From CAYLNL01 sp964385175 (lineage in GTDB: Bacteria > Bacteroidota > Bacteroidia > Flavobacteriales > Flavobacteriaceae), in assembly GCA_964385175.1 (NCBI GenBank), contig CAYLNL010000010.1:1-64000 (forward strand): 64,000 nt of DNA, read 5' to 3'. The notes beneath the pieces were generated by a model, which worked only from the letters and a program-made list of their open reading frames with translations, was not told the origin of the DNA and did no database searches. Of the stretch, positions 18,401 through 26,514 are shown piece after piece (positions within the stretch are counted from its first letter, which is position 1; each line of letters starts with the position of its first letter). The position numbers were made by a program, and so were the translations under genes.

Positions 18401-18491
18401 AGGTGGTCGCTTCCCTTCAGGTATGTACTTGTATGCGCTGGTAGTGGAAGGGCAGGTAATTGATACAAAGAAAATGGTTCTCACAAAATGA
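15474..18491 (+). CDS. T9SS-secreted protein: 7-bladed propeller, head repeats, S74 chaperone, sorting tail
   Basis: 1005 aa. The signal peptide ends near residue 19 (ATYSQ). Residues about 25-410 contain seven repeats of 55-60 residues, each with SVSLSxDGxRxAVGA, NDGNG, SGHVRVYEWQG and WxQLGxDINGEA, so a seven-bladed beta-propeller of FG-GAP style is expected. About 415-760 are NTTG, NTAxGY and GxxAG repeats like YadA or trimeric adhesin heads. About 765-890 is a peptidase S74 (endosialidase chaperone) domain starting SDGRFKKEIRED. After a coiled coil, 919-1005 is a Por-secretion tail (LYQNTPNPF, IYNLQG, FPSGMYLYALVV). A cell-surface adhesin or fibre exported by T9SS is the likely role. Confidence 0.88.
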   Translation: MKTYILFFGFLVAYTATYSQWVQTAATINGEAAGDLSGYSVSLSTDGNRLAVGAYSNDGNGGDSGHVRVFEWQAGNWAQLGADINGEAFGDYSGVSVSISGNGSRVAIGASGNDGNGAGSGHVRIYEWQGASWVQVGGDIDGEAAGDAAGVSVSLSSDGMRVAVGAYLNDGNGADSGHVRIYQWQGGAWVQLGADINGEAANDWFGYSVTLNADGSRVAGGGIGNDGNGSNSGHTRVYEWQGGAWAQLGIDINGEAADDGAGVSVSFSSSGNRLAIGASGNDGVSSNSGHARVYQWQGTAWTQLGLDINGVNTNDGAGRSVSLSGDGSRIAVGADLNNPTPALADAGHARVYEWQGASWVLLGTDIYGVAASDGFGRSVSLNSDGSRLVVGAYQNDGNGANSGHVRTFRFASPNTLLGIGSGVNTSGEGNVFFGYHSGFNNTTGSANTYLGESAGYTNTSGSGNLFLGNRAGYSETGSNLLYIDNSDTNSPLLWGDFATNALRINGTLRITNISQDDGLSRILVADANGNVAWRSDSTLGGVGGTFPSYPQSAGDGGSNTNSYFGHQAGLVNTGADNTFIGNRSGMNTTTGYENSSLGSRTLENNTTGARNTANGVYTLFANTTGNENTAVGYAALGFNTSGSRNTAGGYNSMLVNTTGTENTATGYQALTNNQSGSYNTGMGGYVMTATTVGSNNTALGHRALQYNESGSQNVAIGVNAGPVAGAINLLNTTALGYGASVTASNQIRLGNDQVTSIGGFSNWTNISDGRFKKEIREDVAGLAFIEKLRPVSYVLDKSKLRGFLNGGKESSTEEDPERVVGFVAQEVEDIIAANGYVFSGVDKPKNEQDHYGLRYAEFVVPLVKAVQEQQQLIEVLQRQNATQQEEIEVLKNIVYGASLKTSDITSKTPSELETQNLLNGFRLYQNTPNPFDQRTVISAELPENVKQAKIVIYNLQGLELANYLLNGSGKVSVEISGGRFPSGMYLYALVVEGQVIDTKKMVLTK

Positions 18492-18560
18492 TGGTTAGGA
18501 TTGAGTATTGAGAAAAAGAGTACAGTATAATTCTGAATTGATAATTTGTTGAGAAGTACG

Positions 18561-19274
18561 TTATTCTTCCACCATGTTGTGATAGACGTTTTGTACATCG
18601 TCATCGTTTTCAATCATCTCTATCAACCTCTCTACTTCAGCAGTTTCATCGGGGGACAGGGGTTTGGTAACCTGGGGAATGTACTCGGAGCCGGAGGAGA
18701 GAATTTCTATATGGCGGGTTTCTAATTCTCGCTGGATGTTGCCGAAATTTTCAAAAGGGGCATAGAGGAGAATACCATCTTCTTCTGCAAATACTTCTTC
18801 TACACCAAAATCTATAAAGGTGAGCTCAAGTTCTTCAGGGTCTATTCCTTTTGGGTTTATGCGGAAGTTACAGCTATGGCGAAACATAAATTCCACAGAA
18901 CCGCTGGTGCCAAGGCTGCCATTGCATTTGTTGAAGTAACTGCGAATGTTGGCTACAGTTCGGGTATGGTTATCGGTGGCGGTTTCTATGAGAACGGCTA
19001 TGCCATGCGGAGCGTAGCCTTCGTAAAGAATTTCTTTATAGCTTTCAGTATTTTTGTCAGAGGCTTTTTTAATGGCACGCTCTATATTTTCTTTGGGCAT
19101 GTTAGCGGCTTTGGCATTTTGCATCAAGGCTCGCAAACGGGCATTGTTGTTGGGGTCGGGGCCGCCTTCTTTTACGGCAATGACAATGTCTCTGCCCAGC
19201 CGGGTGAAGATTTTAGCCATGCTAGACCAGCGTTTTAGCTTGCGGGCTTTTCTGAATTCAAAGGCTCGTCCCAT
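18561..19274 (-). CDS. YebC/PmpR-family regulator, 237 aa
   Basis: Starts MGRAFEFRKARKLKRW, then FTRLGRDIVIAVKEGGPDPNNNARLR and KAANMPKENIERAIKKAS, the hallmark N-terminal block of YebC. Members bind DNA, and some help ribosomes translate polyproline stretches. Short 5' leader (16 nt) from a TATTTTTG box. Transcribed toward the large T9SS gene, converging with it. Confidence 0.93.
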   Translation of the reverse strand: MGRAFEFRKARKLKRWSSMAKIFTRLGRDIVIAVKEGGPDPNNNARLRALMQNAKAANMPKENIERAIKKASDKNTESYKEILYEGYAPHGIAVLIETATDNHTRTVANIRSYFNKCNGSLGTSGSVEFMFRHSCNFRINPKGIDPEELELTFIDFGVEEVFAEEDGILLYAPFENFGNIQRELETRHIEILSSGSEYIPQVTKPLSPDETAEVERLIEMIENDDDVQNVYHNMVEE

Positions 19275-19296
19275 AATAAATTGTTTTTCAATGGTG

Positions 19297-19304
19297 CAAA
19301 AATA
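19297..19304 (-). promoter_or_regulatory. -7 box TATTTTTG for the yebC-like gene
   Basis: Perfect consensus 23 nt before the ATG at 19274. Confidence 0.55.
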
Positions 19305-19324
19305 GGAAGTTTAGATATTCTTTG

Positions 19325-20149
19325 TCAAGCAGACGGGAGGGAAAGGGTGCTATTTTCTATAACTTGTTGATTGTAAACAGACAGGTGTTCTGGCATTGGA
19401 TTGTCCCGGGGGAGTACGGCGAGGTACCTGTCGTCATTAGACGTGTAAATGTTTTTGAAGATAGGGGTTCCCAAGTTGAGCTTTTCCGCCAGCTCAGTGA
19501 TAAAGTCGTTATGGTGAATAAGATCTTTACTGCCTAAGTGGAAAATGCCACCACATCTTTGGTTGATGAGGTAGTGAAGTTGTTGCACGAGTTTATCTGC
19601 ATAGGTAGTATTCATTACTAAATCGGGAAATACTTCATAGGGTTTCCGGTTTTGAAGAGCGTCTTTTAGCTCTTTTATCCTGGGAGAATGGCGCCCAAAC
19701 ACCATAGGCAGACGGGCGATGAGGTATTTTTCCTCGGGTAGTTTCATAAATTGGTTTTCCAGCTTTATTTTCAAGCGTCCATACACGCTTTCGGAGAGAG
19801 TTTTGTCGCACTCATAAGAAGGGTAGTTACTAAAGGCGTCGAAGACGTTGGCGGAGGATAGGAAAATAACAGTGGCGTTTTTTTTGGTTACCCAGGCGGC
19901 TATATGTGCGTGGGTTTCTACCTGGGCTTCAAAATCGCCTCTGAGGGCAGAAATAATATAGGCGGGTTGAAGTTGTTCCAGTAGCGGAGATATCTCATCA
20001 GTTTCCATTTGTAATTGCACAAAGTGCCGATTGTTTTTATAAGAACTATTGGTAAAATAAGTTCCATATACATCGTGGAAAGGAGATAACTCCCTGTAAA
20101 GGGTGTTTCCTATAAAACCACTGGCTCCTAAGATGAGTATTCTGCTCAC
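19325..20149 (-). CDS. NAD(P)-dependent sugar epimerase/RmlD-like SDR, 274 aa
   Basis: Rossmann start ILILGASGFIGNTLYREL. SSANVF and the YECDKTLSE region stand where the catalytic Ser and Tyr-x3-Lys lie in extended SDRs, although the lysine spacing (YECDK, x3 = ECD) suggests a shifted motif. The start codon is GTG, overlapping the gcvT stop as GTGA, so translation is coupled to gcvT. Probably makes or edits a nucleotide-linked deoxysugar; substrate unknown. Confidence 0.75.
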   Translation of the reverse strand: MSRILILGASGFIGNTLYRELSPFHDVYGTYFTNSSYKNNRHFVQLQMETDEISPLLEQLQPAYIISALRGDFEAQVETHAHIAAWVTKKNATVIFLSSANVFDAFSNYPSYECDKTLSESVYGRLKIKLENQFMKLPEEKYLIARLPMVFGRHSPRIKELKDALQNRKPYEVFPDLVMNTTYADKLVQQLHYLINQRCGGIFHLGSKDLIHHNDFITELAEKLNLGTPIFKNIYTSNDDRYLAVLPRDNPMPEHLSVYNQQVIENSTLSLPSA

Positions 20150-21243
20150 CGAAAGGAGGTTGGTTTATAAAAGGGTGGTTTCACAATAATGGCGGGAAGG
20201 CTATTTTTCCGAATATTGATATAGATTTGGGTGCCTTCTTTGGCAGATTCTGCTGGAACATACCCTAAACCAATGCCTTTATTGAGGGAAGGCGACATGG
20301 TGCCGCTGGTTACATGGCCTAAGGAAGCGCCGTTGCCATCTGTAATTTCATATCCCTGGCGGGGAACGCCTCTTTCTAACAGCTCAAAGCCTATGAGTTT
20401 TCGTTTGGGACCTTGTTCCTTTTCTTTTTTAAGGGCTTCAGCGTTTATAAAGTTTTTAGCGAATTTGGTTATCCAACTTAAACCGGCTTCTATGGGTGAA
20501 GTAGTTTCATCTATATCATTGCCATAGAGACAATATCCCATCTCTAACCGAAGGGTATCGCGGGCTGCCAGCCCAATGGGTTTGATGCCATAAGAGGCGC
20601 CGGCTTCAAAAACCATATTCCATATTTGTTGTACTTCGCTGTTTTTGCAGTAGATTTCAAACCCGCCACTCCCGGTATAACCTGTAGCAGAGATGATAAC
20701 GTAGGGAACACCGGCAAAATCGGCTACTTTAAAGTGATAGTAGGGTATGGAAGACAAATCTACCGTGGTGAGAGATTGAATGGCTTCCGCTGCTTTGGGG
20801 CCTTGAATAGCCAGTAATGAATAATCATCTGAAAGGTTGCGAAGTGAGGCTTTATAGGGTTTATTTTTTTCGGTGAGCCAGTTCCAGTCTTTTTCAATAT
20901 TGGAAGCGTTTACTACAAGAAGGTATTTATGTTCCTGGATGCGATAGACAATGAGGTCGTCCACGATGCCGCCGGTATGGTTGGGCATACAACTATACTG
21001 GGCTTGCCCATCTACAAGTTTAGAGGCATCGTTGCTGCATACTTCCTGGATGAGGGGTAGCGCCTGATTTCCTTCTACGAGAAATTCGCCCATGTGGCTC
21101 ACATCAAAAACACCTACACCCTTGCGTACCGTTAGATGTTCTGCAGTAACTCCTTCGTACTGAACGGGCATATAAAAACCAGCGAAGGGAACCATTTTGG
21201 CACCAAGAGCTATGTGTGTTTGGGTTAAAGGGGTATGTTTCAT
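20146..21243 (-). CDS. gcvT: Glycine cleavage system aminomethyltransferase (T protein)
   Basis: 365 aa. MKHTPLTQTHIALGAKMVPFAGFYMPVQY is the T-protein opening. Folate-binding landmarks are FDVSHMGEF, GYTGSGGFEIYC and AARDTLRLEMGYCLYGND. It passes the aminomethyl carbon from the H-protein lipoyl arm to tetrahydrofolate, giving methylene-THF and ammonia. gcvP lies at 47.4 kb and gcvH is not in the window; folD next door uses the same methylene-THF. Confidence 0.96.
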   Translation of the reverse strand: MKHTPLTQTHIALGAKMVPFAGFYMPVQYEGVTAEHLTVRKGVGVFDVSHMGEFLVEGNQALPLIQEVCSNDASKLVDGQAQYSCMPNHTGGIVDDLIVYRIQEHKYLLVVNASNIEKDWNWLTEKNKPYKASLRNLSDDYSLLAIQGPKAAEAIQSLTTVDLSSIPYYHFKVADFAGVPYVIISATGYTGSGGFEIYCKNSEVQQIWNMVFEAGASYGIKPIGLAARDTLRLEMGYCLYGNDIDETTSPIEAGLSWITKFAKNFINAEALKKEKEQGPKRKLIGFELLERGVPRQGYEITDGNGASLGHVTSGTMSPSLNKGIGLGYVPAESAKEGTQIYINIRKNSLPAIIVKPPFYKPTSFR

Positions 21244-21253
21244 TTTTTCAAAT

Positions 21254-21409
21254 TTAGAAAACCAGGAAAATAAGCACTATTAACAACACAAATAAAATTG
21301 TAAATAAAATACCCACAGTCCGTTTTCCTTTTTTGGTATTGGTATTGAATGAGCCATGATTAAGGGTTTCGCCAAATAGTTCAATGAAAAAACTAATGAT
21401 GTTGCTCAT
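21254..21409 (-). CDS. Small single-pass membrane protein, 51 aa
   Basis: ATG at 21407-21409, TAA at 21254-21256. The peptide starts MSNIISFFIELFGETLNHG, then a basic turn NTNTKKGKRT, then a C-terminal hydrophobic segment GILFTILFVLLIVLIFLVF, with a basic residue cluster before the helix. It ends 10 nt before the gcvT start, so the two may be co-transcribed. I do not recognise a family. Short Bacteroidota hypotheticals of this shape are common. Confidence 0.55.
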   Translation of the reverse strand: MSNIISFFIELFGETLNHGSFNTNTKKGKRTVGILFTILFVLLIVLIFLVF

Positions 21410-21651
21410 ACCATAGGTGTTTTATATGAATGGGCTAAATTATTCATTATTTTTTATATGGGAGAAGTAATGGGACTATTATTTTGATTTTTTAAGGGGT
21501 TGGCGCTGCGCATTGAAGGGGAACGAACCGGGTGGGAAAATGCCATATTTTGAAAGGCTAAGTAACAAACCTTAACTTTTAAATCGCAAAACCTGAAATT
21601 TAAAATTGTATATTTGAGATAACAGGTATTGATAATAGGTAGGGGCAACAA

Positions 21652-22533
21652 TTATTTGTTGTTTTTGTTAGTTCTGGCGAGTAGGGTATTTTTTAGCAGC
21701 ATTACCCGTGTCATAGGGCCAACTCCTCCTGGTACGGGAGTTATGTAGCTAGCTTTTTTAGAGACTTCTTTAAAATCTACATCTCCTACAATACGGTATC
21801 CTTTGGGTTGGGTAGGGTCTGGGATACGGGTTATACCCACATCTATAATTACGGCGCCTTCTTTTATCATTTCGGCCTTTAAAAAGTTAGGTTGCCCTAA
21901 GGCGGTGATGATAATATCTGCCATGGTGGTTATGCGTTCTATATGCTTGGTGTGGCTGTGAGTTAGGGTTACAGTGGAATTTCCGGGGAATCCCTTTCGT
22001 CCCATTAAGATGCTCATTGGTCGTCCTACAATATGACTTCTCCCTATCACTACAGTATGTTTTCCCTGGGTTTCTACGCCATATCGCTCTATGAGCTCTA
22101 AAATTCCAAAGGGGGTGGCAGGAATGAAGGTACTCATCTCTAATGCCATTTTTCCGAAATTAGTGGGGTGAAAACCGTCCACATCTTTTTCGGGGTCTAT
22201 GCGCATAATAATGGTTTGGGGGTTTATTTGCTCAGGGAGGGGTAGTTGCACAATAAAACCATCTATGGAAGGATTGGCGTTGAGGGCGTCTATTTTTTCC
22301 AGTAGTTCTGCCTCAGAAATAGTGTGGGGCATTTTTAATAGGGTTGAGGTAAAACCAACTTCTTTGCAATCTTTTACTTTACTGTTCACATAAGTTATGC
22401 TGGCAGGGTCGTTTCCTACTAAAATGGCTGCCAGGTGAGGGGCTTTTTCTCCACGGGCGATAAGCCGGGCTACCTGGGTGGCTATTTCAGTTTTTATTTG
22501 GCGGGCTATTTTTTTCCCATCTAATACTATCAT
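21652..22533 (-). CDS. folD: Methylenetetrahydrofolate dehydrogenase/cyclohydrolase
   Basis: 293 aa. Motifs in order: ITYVNSKVKDC with the catalytic lysine, GFIVQLPLPEQI, DVDGFHPTNFG, VVIGRSHIVGRPMSILM (NADP site), ADIIITALGQP and TPVPGGVGPMT. Bifunctional enzyme linking methylene-THF and 10-formyl-THF, needed for purine synthesis. Monocistronic; a near-consensus TACCTTAG box lies just upstream of the ATG. Confidence 0.97.
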   Translation of the reverse strand: MIVLDGKKIARQIKTEIATQVARLIARGEKAPHLAAILVGNDPASITYVNSKVKDCKEVGFTSTLLKMPHTISEAELLEKIDALNANPSIDGFIVQLPLPEQINPQTIIMRIDPEKDVDGFHPTNFGKMALEMSTFIPATPFGILELIERYGVETQGKHTVVIGRSHIVGRPMSILMGRKGFPGNSTVTLTHSHTKHIERITTMADIIITALGQPNFLKAEMIKEGAVIIDVGITRIPDPTQPKGYRIVGDVDFKEVSKKASYITPVPGGVGPMTRVMLLKNTLLARTNKNNK

Positions 22534-22618
22534 TTACTAAGGTATAAAATCTCACTATTCAATATTAATGCATCACTTCTTATCTATATCATTTTGTTTG
22601 GAGGTAAAAACTTATCTT

Positions 22619-23053
22619 TCAACTTACCCCAGTGCTTCCAAAGCCGCCACTTCCGCGCACGGTTTCTGAAAGGGAGGTTACTTCTTGCCAGGCCACGCGC
22701 TCGTGCGAGGCAATTACTAACTGGGCGATGCGTTCTCCATCCTGGATGGTAAAGGGTTGGCTGGAAAGGTTTACAACGAGTATGGTTATTTCACCCCGAT
22801 AATCGGCGTCAATGGTTCCGGGAGTATTCAGGAGTGTAATGCCGTGTTTAGCTGCTAACCCGCTGCGGGGTCGTACCTGGGCTTCGTAGCCAACGGGTAG
22901 CTCTATGAAAAGACCGGTTTTTACGAGGACTCTTTCTAAGGGATTCAGTATAATAGGTTGAGAGAGATAGGCGCGTATATCCATCCCTGCCGAGGCAGTT
23001 GTTTGGTAAGCAGGCAAAGGGTGGTGGGATTGGTTTATGATTTTTATAGTCAT
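22619..23053 (-). CDS. dut: dUTP diphosphatase
   Basis: 144 aa. Trimeric dUTPase motifs are all present: AGMDIRA, RPRSGLAAKHGI, NTPGTIDADYRGE, QDGERIAQLV and the C-terminal P-loop-like RGSGGFGSTG. Hydrolyses dUTP to dUMP and pyrophosphate. It begins 2 nt after the flippase gene stop, a close operon link seen in other Bacteroidota. Confidence 0.97.
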   Translation of the reverse strand: MTIKIINQSHHPLPAYQTTASAGMDIRAYLSQPIILNPLERVLVKTGLFIELPVGYEAQVRPRSGLAAKHGITLLNTPGTIDADYRGEITILVVNLSSQPFTIQDGERIAQLVIASHERVAWQEVTSLSETVRGSGGFGSTGVS

Positions 23054-23055
23054 TT

Positions 23056-24507
23056 TTAAAGAATTATTTTTTTCAGGGCGTTTTTTTCAACCTTATATAT
23101 CAATAACAAAAATAGTAAAAGCAAACCGCTTCCTATATATAGGTTGCGGTTGCAGAGATAGAAGGAAATAGCGGAAAAGAGTGTAGAAATGCCAAGATAT
23201 AGTCCCATTTTTTTATAAGCGTAGGGAATAGGGTATTTTTTTTGCCCTATGTATAAGGAAATGAGCATCATACTGCCGTATGCTACTAAGGTGGCAATGG
23301 CAGAGCCTTTATAGCTTATACGGGGAATCAGGATAGCGTTGAGGGCGAGAGTGAGGAAAGCGCCTATGAGAGATATATAAGCGCCATACTGGGTTTTGTC
23401 GGTAACTTTATACCAGACAGAGAGGTTGTTATAAATGCCTAAACAAAGGTTGGCGAAGAGAATGAAGGGAACTATCCAAAGAGCTTCCCAGTAGGTTTTG
23501 TCTGGGATTAGAACGTGTTTAATAATATCTGTATAAACGACAATGAAAAGGAAGATGAAAGCCCCGAAAATAGTGAAATAGAGGGTAATATTGGCATAGG
23601 TTTGGGGGGCGTTTTTCTTATTGGCATGGCTAAAGAAGAAAGGCTCTACCCCCAGTTTAAAGGCGGTAACGAAGAGGGTCATAAAAACGCCTAATTTATA
23701 GCAGGCGCCATAAATTCCTACTATGGCATCGGCGCTGTCCTTTGGTAGTAGATAGCGTAAGAGGAGTTTATCGAACCCTTCGTTTATGGCAAAGGCTATC
23801 CCGGCTACCAGTACTGGCATAGCGTATTGGAACATTTTTTTCCAAAGAAGCCTGTCAAAACTAAATCCTATGCGGAAATAGAGGGGTAGTAACATGAGAA
23901 AGGTAAAAAGGCTGGCTATGAGGTTGGAGAGAAATATATAATGCACTTTGTTATCGAATAGAAGATAGCTGGTAATGCCGCCGGTATTTTCTTTTGCAAA
24001 AAGAGGTAGGATAAGGAAAAAGAAGAGGTTTAAAATGAAATTCAGGAGTACGTTCAAAATTTTTACAAAGGCATACCGGATGGGCATTTCCTGGTTTCTG
24101 AACCAGGCGAAGGGAATAACTACCAGCGCATCAAAAGCAAGGATAAGGATACTATATACTATAAACTCTACGGCATAGTCTAACCAGTTTGCAAGGGTAT
24201 TTCTGGCTAAAAGGGACAGGAGGGTGAAGAGCACAGAGGAGATTGCCAGGGAGGTAAGAGCTGTAGATTGTACGGTGGCTTTGCGTTCGCTTTTGTTGAC
24301 GAAGCGGAAGAAGGCGGTTTCCATGCCATAGGAGAGCACTACGTTGCCAAGTATTAAATAAACCATTAAACTGGTATAAATTCCATATTGAGAATTAGGC
24401 AATTTATCAATATAGAGCGGGGTTAACAAGACGCCTATAATTCGGGGAAGCACAGTGGCTATACCGTAGATGAAGGTGGTTTTAAAAAGTTTTTGGAGTG
24501 CGCTCAA
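23056..24507 (-). CDS. Polysaccharide flippase (Wzx/MVF-type), 483 aa
   Basis: About 14 hydrophobic segments start with LFKTTFIYGIATVLPRIIGVLLTPLY, the usual first helix of oligosaccharide flippases. Likely moves lipid-linked sugar units across the inner membrane for surface glycan assembly. Downstream dut is nearly fused; upstream is a small lipoprotein gene. The exact glycan is unknown. Confidence 0.85.
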   Translation of the reverse strand: MSALQKLFKTTFIYGIATVLPRIIGVLLTPLYIDKLPNSQYGIYTSLMVYLILGNVVLSYGMETAFFRFVNKSERKATVQSTALTSLAISSVLFTLLSLLARNTLANWLDYAVEFIVYSILILAFDALVVIPFAWFRNQEMPIRYAFVKILNVLLNFILNLFFFLILPLFAKENTGGITSYLLFDNKVHYIFLSNLIASLFTFLMLLPLYFRIGFSFDRLLWKKMFQYAMPVLVAGIAFAINEGFDKLLLRYLLPKDSADAIVGIYGACYKLGVFMTLFVTAFKLGVEPFFFSHANKKNAPQTYANITLYFTIFGAFIFLFIVVYTDIIKHVLIPDKTYWEALWIVPFILFANLCLGIYNNLSVWYKVTDKTQYGAYISLIGAFLTLALNAILIPRISYKGSAIATLVAYGSMMLISLYIGQKKYPIPYAYKKMGLYLGISTLFSAISFYLCNRNLYIGSGLLLLFLLLIYKVEKNALKKIIL

Positions 24508-24544
24508 AGGTTGGCGATTATGGGGTAAAGATAGGTTTTTTCTC

Positions 24545-25042
24545 TCACGGGCGCTTTGGTTGTAGTTTTTTTGCGGGAAGCTGTACGGGTATAGATTCTT
24601 TGATGTTTTTTATTTTATAATAATGAATTTTTCCCTTTTTGCGGAAGGAAATAACAGCCTCATGGTCATGGAGGTGAAAGGGGTTGTTTTTTGTAAGCTG
24701 GGGAGGTGTGTTACCGGCTTCTTTTTTAGGGTCTGCATGCATAACCAGGTCTTGTTCTCGGGAAGAGGGGTTCTTAAACCGAGCCCGGTACACCAGGTAA
24801 CTGTCTCGTTGAATTTTTTCTAATTTTAATCTTCTGCCCCTGAAATAAACACTATCTAACAAAATGGTTTTTTCTTCTTTTAAAGGTATAAAAAGAGTTA
24901 TGCCAGATTCTGCTTTTTGGCCTTTAGAGGCCCATGTTTCATACACTACTTCTCCCAGGCTAAAAGGAGGGTTTTCTATTAGTTTATACGGGTTACATGC
25001 TATAAACCCGCAAAAGATACTTCCTGTTATAAGGGGTATCAT
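24545..25042 (-). CDS. Putative lipoprotein, 165 aa
   Basis: MIPLITGSIFCGFIACNP has a lipobox-like FIAC at the end of a hydrophobic stretch, which is why I prefer the ATG at 25042 over the one 39 nt upstream (25081). The rest is soluble, beta-rich and basic at the end (AKKLQPKRP). No family recognised. It precedes the flippase on the same strand (37 nt gap), so a role at the cell envelope is plausible. Confidence 0.6.
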   Translation of the reverse strand: MIPLITGSIFCGFIACNPYKLIENPPFSLGEVVYETWASKGQKAESGITLFIPLKEEKTILLDSVYFRGRRLKLEKIQRDSYLVYRARFKNPSSREQDLVMHADPKKEAGNTPPQLTKNNPFHLHDHEAVISFRKKGKIHYYKIKNIKESIPVQLPAKKLQPKRP

Positions 25043-25131
25043 TAGCGGGTGTTTTATATTCAGTTTTAGTAATGTATGCAAACTTAAACCGGAAAAGCCA
25101 TTCTCATATTGAGAGTGTAATGAGAATATAA

Positions 25132-25992
25132 CTATTTCTTTTTGGAGGCTTCTTTCATACCCTCTTCAATCATAGTATAGAACTGGTCTAATTTAGGTAA
25201 TACTACGATGCGGGTTCTACGGTTTTTAGAACGCCCTTCTACGCTGTCGTTGCTGGCAAGGGGAATATAATAGCTTCTCCCGGCGGCAGTCATTCGTTCT
25301 GGTTTCACTCCAAAATCTTTCTGTAATACCCTTACAACGGCGGTTGCCCTGAGAACACTTAAATCCCAGTTATCTTCTACACCAGGCTTGTTGATGGGAA
25401 CATTATCGGTATGCCCTTCTACCATAAAATCATAATCGGGTTTGTTTTTTACAACGGTAGCTACCTTTCCGAGTATTCCTTTTGCCTGGTCTGTTATTTC
25501 ATAACTGCCGCTTTTGAAGAGCATTTTGTCGGAAATGGAGATATACACCACACCTTTTTCAACATTTACCTCAATATCCTGGTCAGACATGTTGCCGAGT
25601 ACGCCTTTTAAACTGGTAACAATAGCAAGGGTAACAGAGTCTTTCCGGGTAACAGCATCTTGTAGCCGTTGAATGCGGAGGTCTTTCTCTTTGAGGCTTT
25701 CCAAGGATTTTTCCAGGTTTTCAGCTCCTTTTGTGGTAAGGGTGGTAAGGTTGCCCATGTTGCTAATGAGGTCCTGGTTGTTTTTCTTGAGGCTTTGCAC
25801 CTGGTCTTGAAGGCTTTCTGTACGCGCTCCTAAAGCCGATTTTTCTTCCAGGCAGCTGTTCAGCTTCACGGTGGCAGAGTTCAGGAGGTCTTGCGTTTTC
25901 TTTTGTTCGGCTTCAAGGGCTGCATATTTTTTTTGCGATACGCAGGATGCCAAAACTATTGTAACAAAACTAATAAGGGCTATCTTTTTCAT
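25132..25992 (-). CDS. OmpA-family peptidoglycan-binding lipoprotein, 286 aa
   Basis: The lipoprotein signal ends LASC (Cys 16). Residues about 20-110 form a coiled coil (AALEAEQKKTQDLL, TESLQDQVQSLKKN). The C-terminal OmpA domain has FMVEGHTDNVP, LSVLRATAVVRVL, AAGRSYYIPL and SKNRRTRIVVLP, with the Asp and Arg that hold diaminopimelate. Anchors the outer membrane to peptidoglycan. Own promoter at 26030. Confidence 0.92.
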   Translation of the reverse strand: MKKIALISFVTIVLASCVSQKKYAALEAEQKKTQDLLNSATVKLNSCLEEKSALGARTESLQDQVQSLKKNNQDLISNMGNLTTLTTKGAENLEKSLESLKEKDLRIQRLQDAVTRKDSVTLAIVTSLKGVLGNMSDQDIEVNVEKGVVYISISDKMLFKSGSYEITDQAKGILGKVATVVKNKPDYDFMVEGHTDNVPINKPGVEDNWDLSVLRATAVVRVLQKDFGVKPERMTAAGRSYYIPLASNDSVEGRSKNRRTRIVVLPKLDQFYTMIEEGMKEASKKK

Positions 25993-26029
25993 ACGAAACT
26001 AACTTTTTTTGGGGGTTCACAATCTGGGA

Positions 26030-26037
26030 CAAAGATA
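26030..26037 (-). promoter_or_regulatory. -7 box TATCTTTG for the OmpA-like gene
   Basis: 38 nt before the ATG at 25992; it gives a leader of about 31 nt. Confidence 0.55.
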
Positions 26038-26148
26038 TTAAAAAAAACTAAATGGTAAGACGGGCTTATTGAATGATATTTTTTAATAGAAGTATAGAAA
26101 GAGGACTTATTTCTTGAAGAAGGGGAGAGGCGGTATTTTCAAAAACAA

Positions 26149-26179
26149 AAAATGCCCGCCTATTACTGGCGGGCATTTT
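26149..26179 (-). terminator. Terminator after precursor peptide 6
   Basis: AAATGCCCGCC and GGCGGGCATTT (26150-26160, 26168-26178) form an 11-bp stem with a 7-nt loop, with A and T runs on both sides, so it can work in both directions. It ends the precursor transcript before the OmpA promoter. Confidence 0.85.
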
Positions 26180-26194
26180 TCTGATTTCCCGGAT

Positions 26195-26341
26195 TTAAAC
26201 ATCTCGGTTATCTACATCAGTGGTGCCATCTATATGGCACATAGATACCGTGTCGCACGTACAACCGCCTTTAATGGCGTGGTACTGTGATTTTTCTAAT
26301 TTAGAAGAGGTGAACTTTTCTAATTTTTTCAATGATTTCAT
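26195..26341 (-). CDS. Grasp-with-spasm RiPP precursor 6 (48 aa)
   Basis: ATG at 26339-26341, TAA at 26195-26197. Leader MKSLKKLEKFTSSKLEKSQY, then HAIKGG. The core is CTCDTVSMCHIDGTTDVD plus NRDV: it keeps the SxCHIDGxxDxD signature but has C-T-C in place of TGST, so three cysteines in all. It lies downstream of gwsS, separate from the other five precursors, with its own 5' element and terminator. Identification rests on the leader and core match to the neighbours. Confidence 0.85.
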   Translation of the reverse strand: MKSLKKLEKFTSSKLEKSQYHAIKGGCTCDTVSMCHIDGTTDVDNRDV

Positions 26342-26364
26342 GATTACATGGTATTTATATTAGC

Positions 26365-26398
26365 ACCTACTCTGTTAAAGGCTTTTCGGTTTTCGCCT
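26365..26398 (-). promoter_or_regulatory. Conserved precursor 5' element, copy F
   Basis: Sense strand reads AGGCGAAAACCGAAAAGCC, then TTTAAC, then AGAGTAGGTG. It ends 23 nt before the precursor-6 ATG. A start-stop pair ATG-TAA (26344-26349) lies between element and gene. Confidence 0.7.
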
Positions 26399-26514
26399 TT
26401 TAATAAGGGTTACTTATTATAGTAGCGAAAATATCTATTGATAAAATTAATAAAAGTTATAGAAAAGTTATTTATTAGTTAAAGATGGGGGTATCATCTC
26501 ACATAACAATTTTA

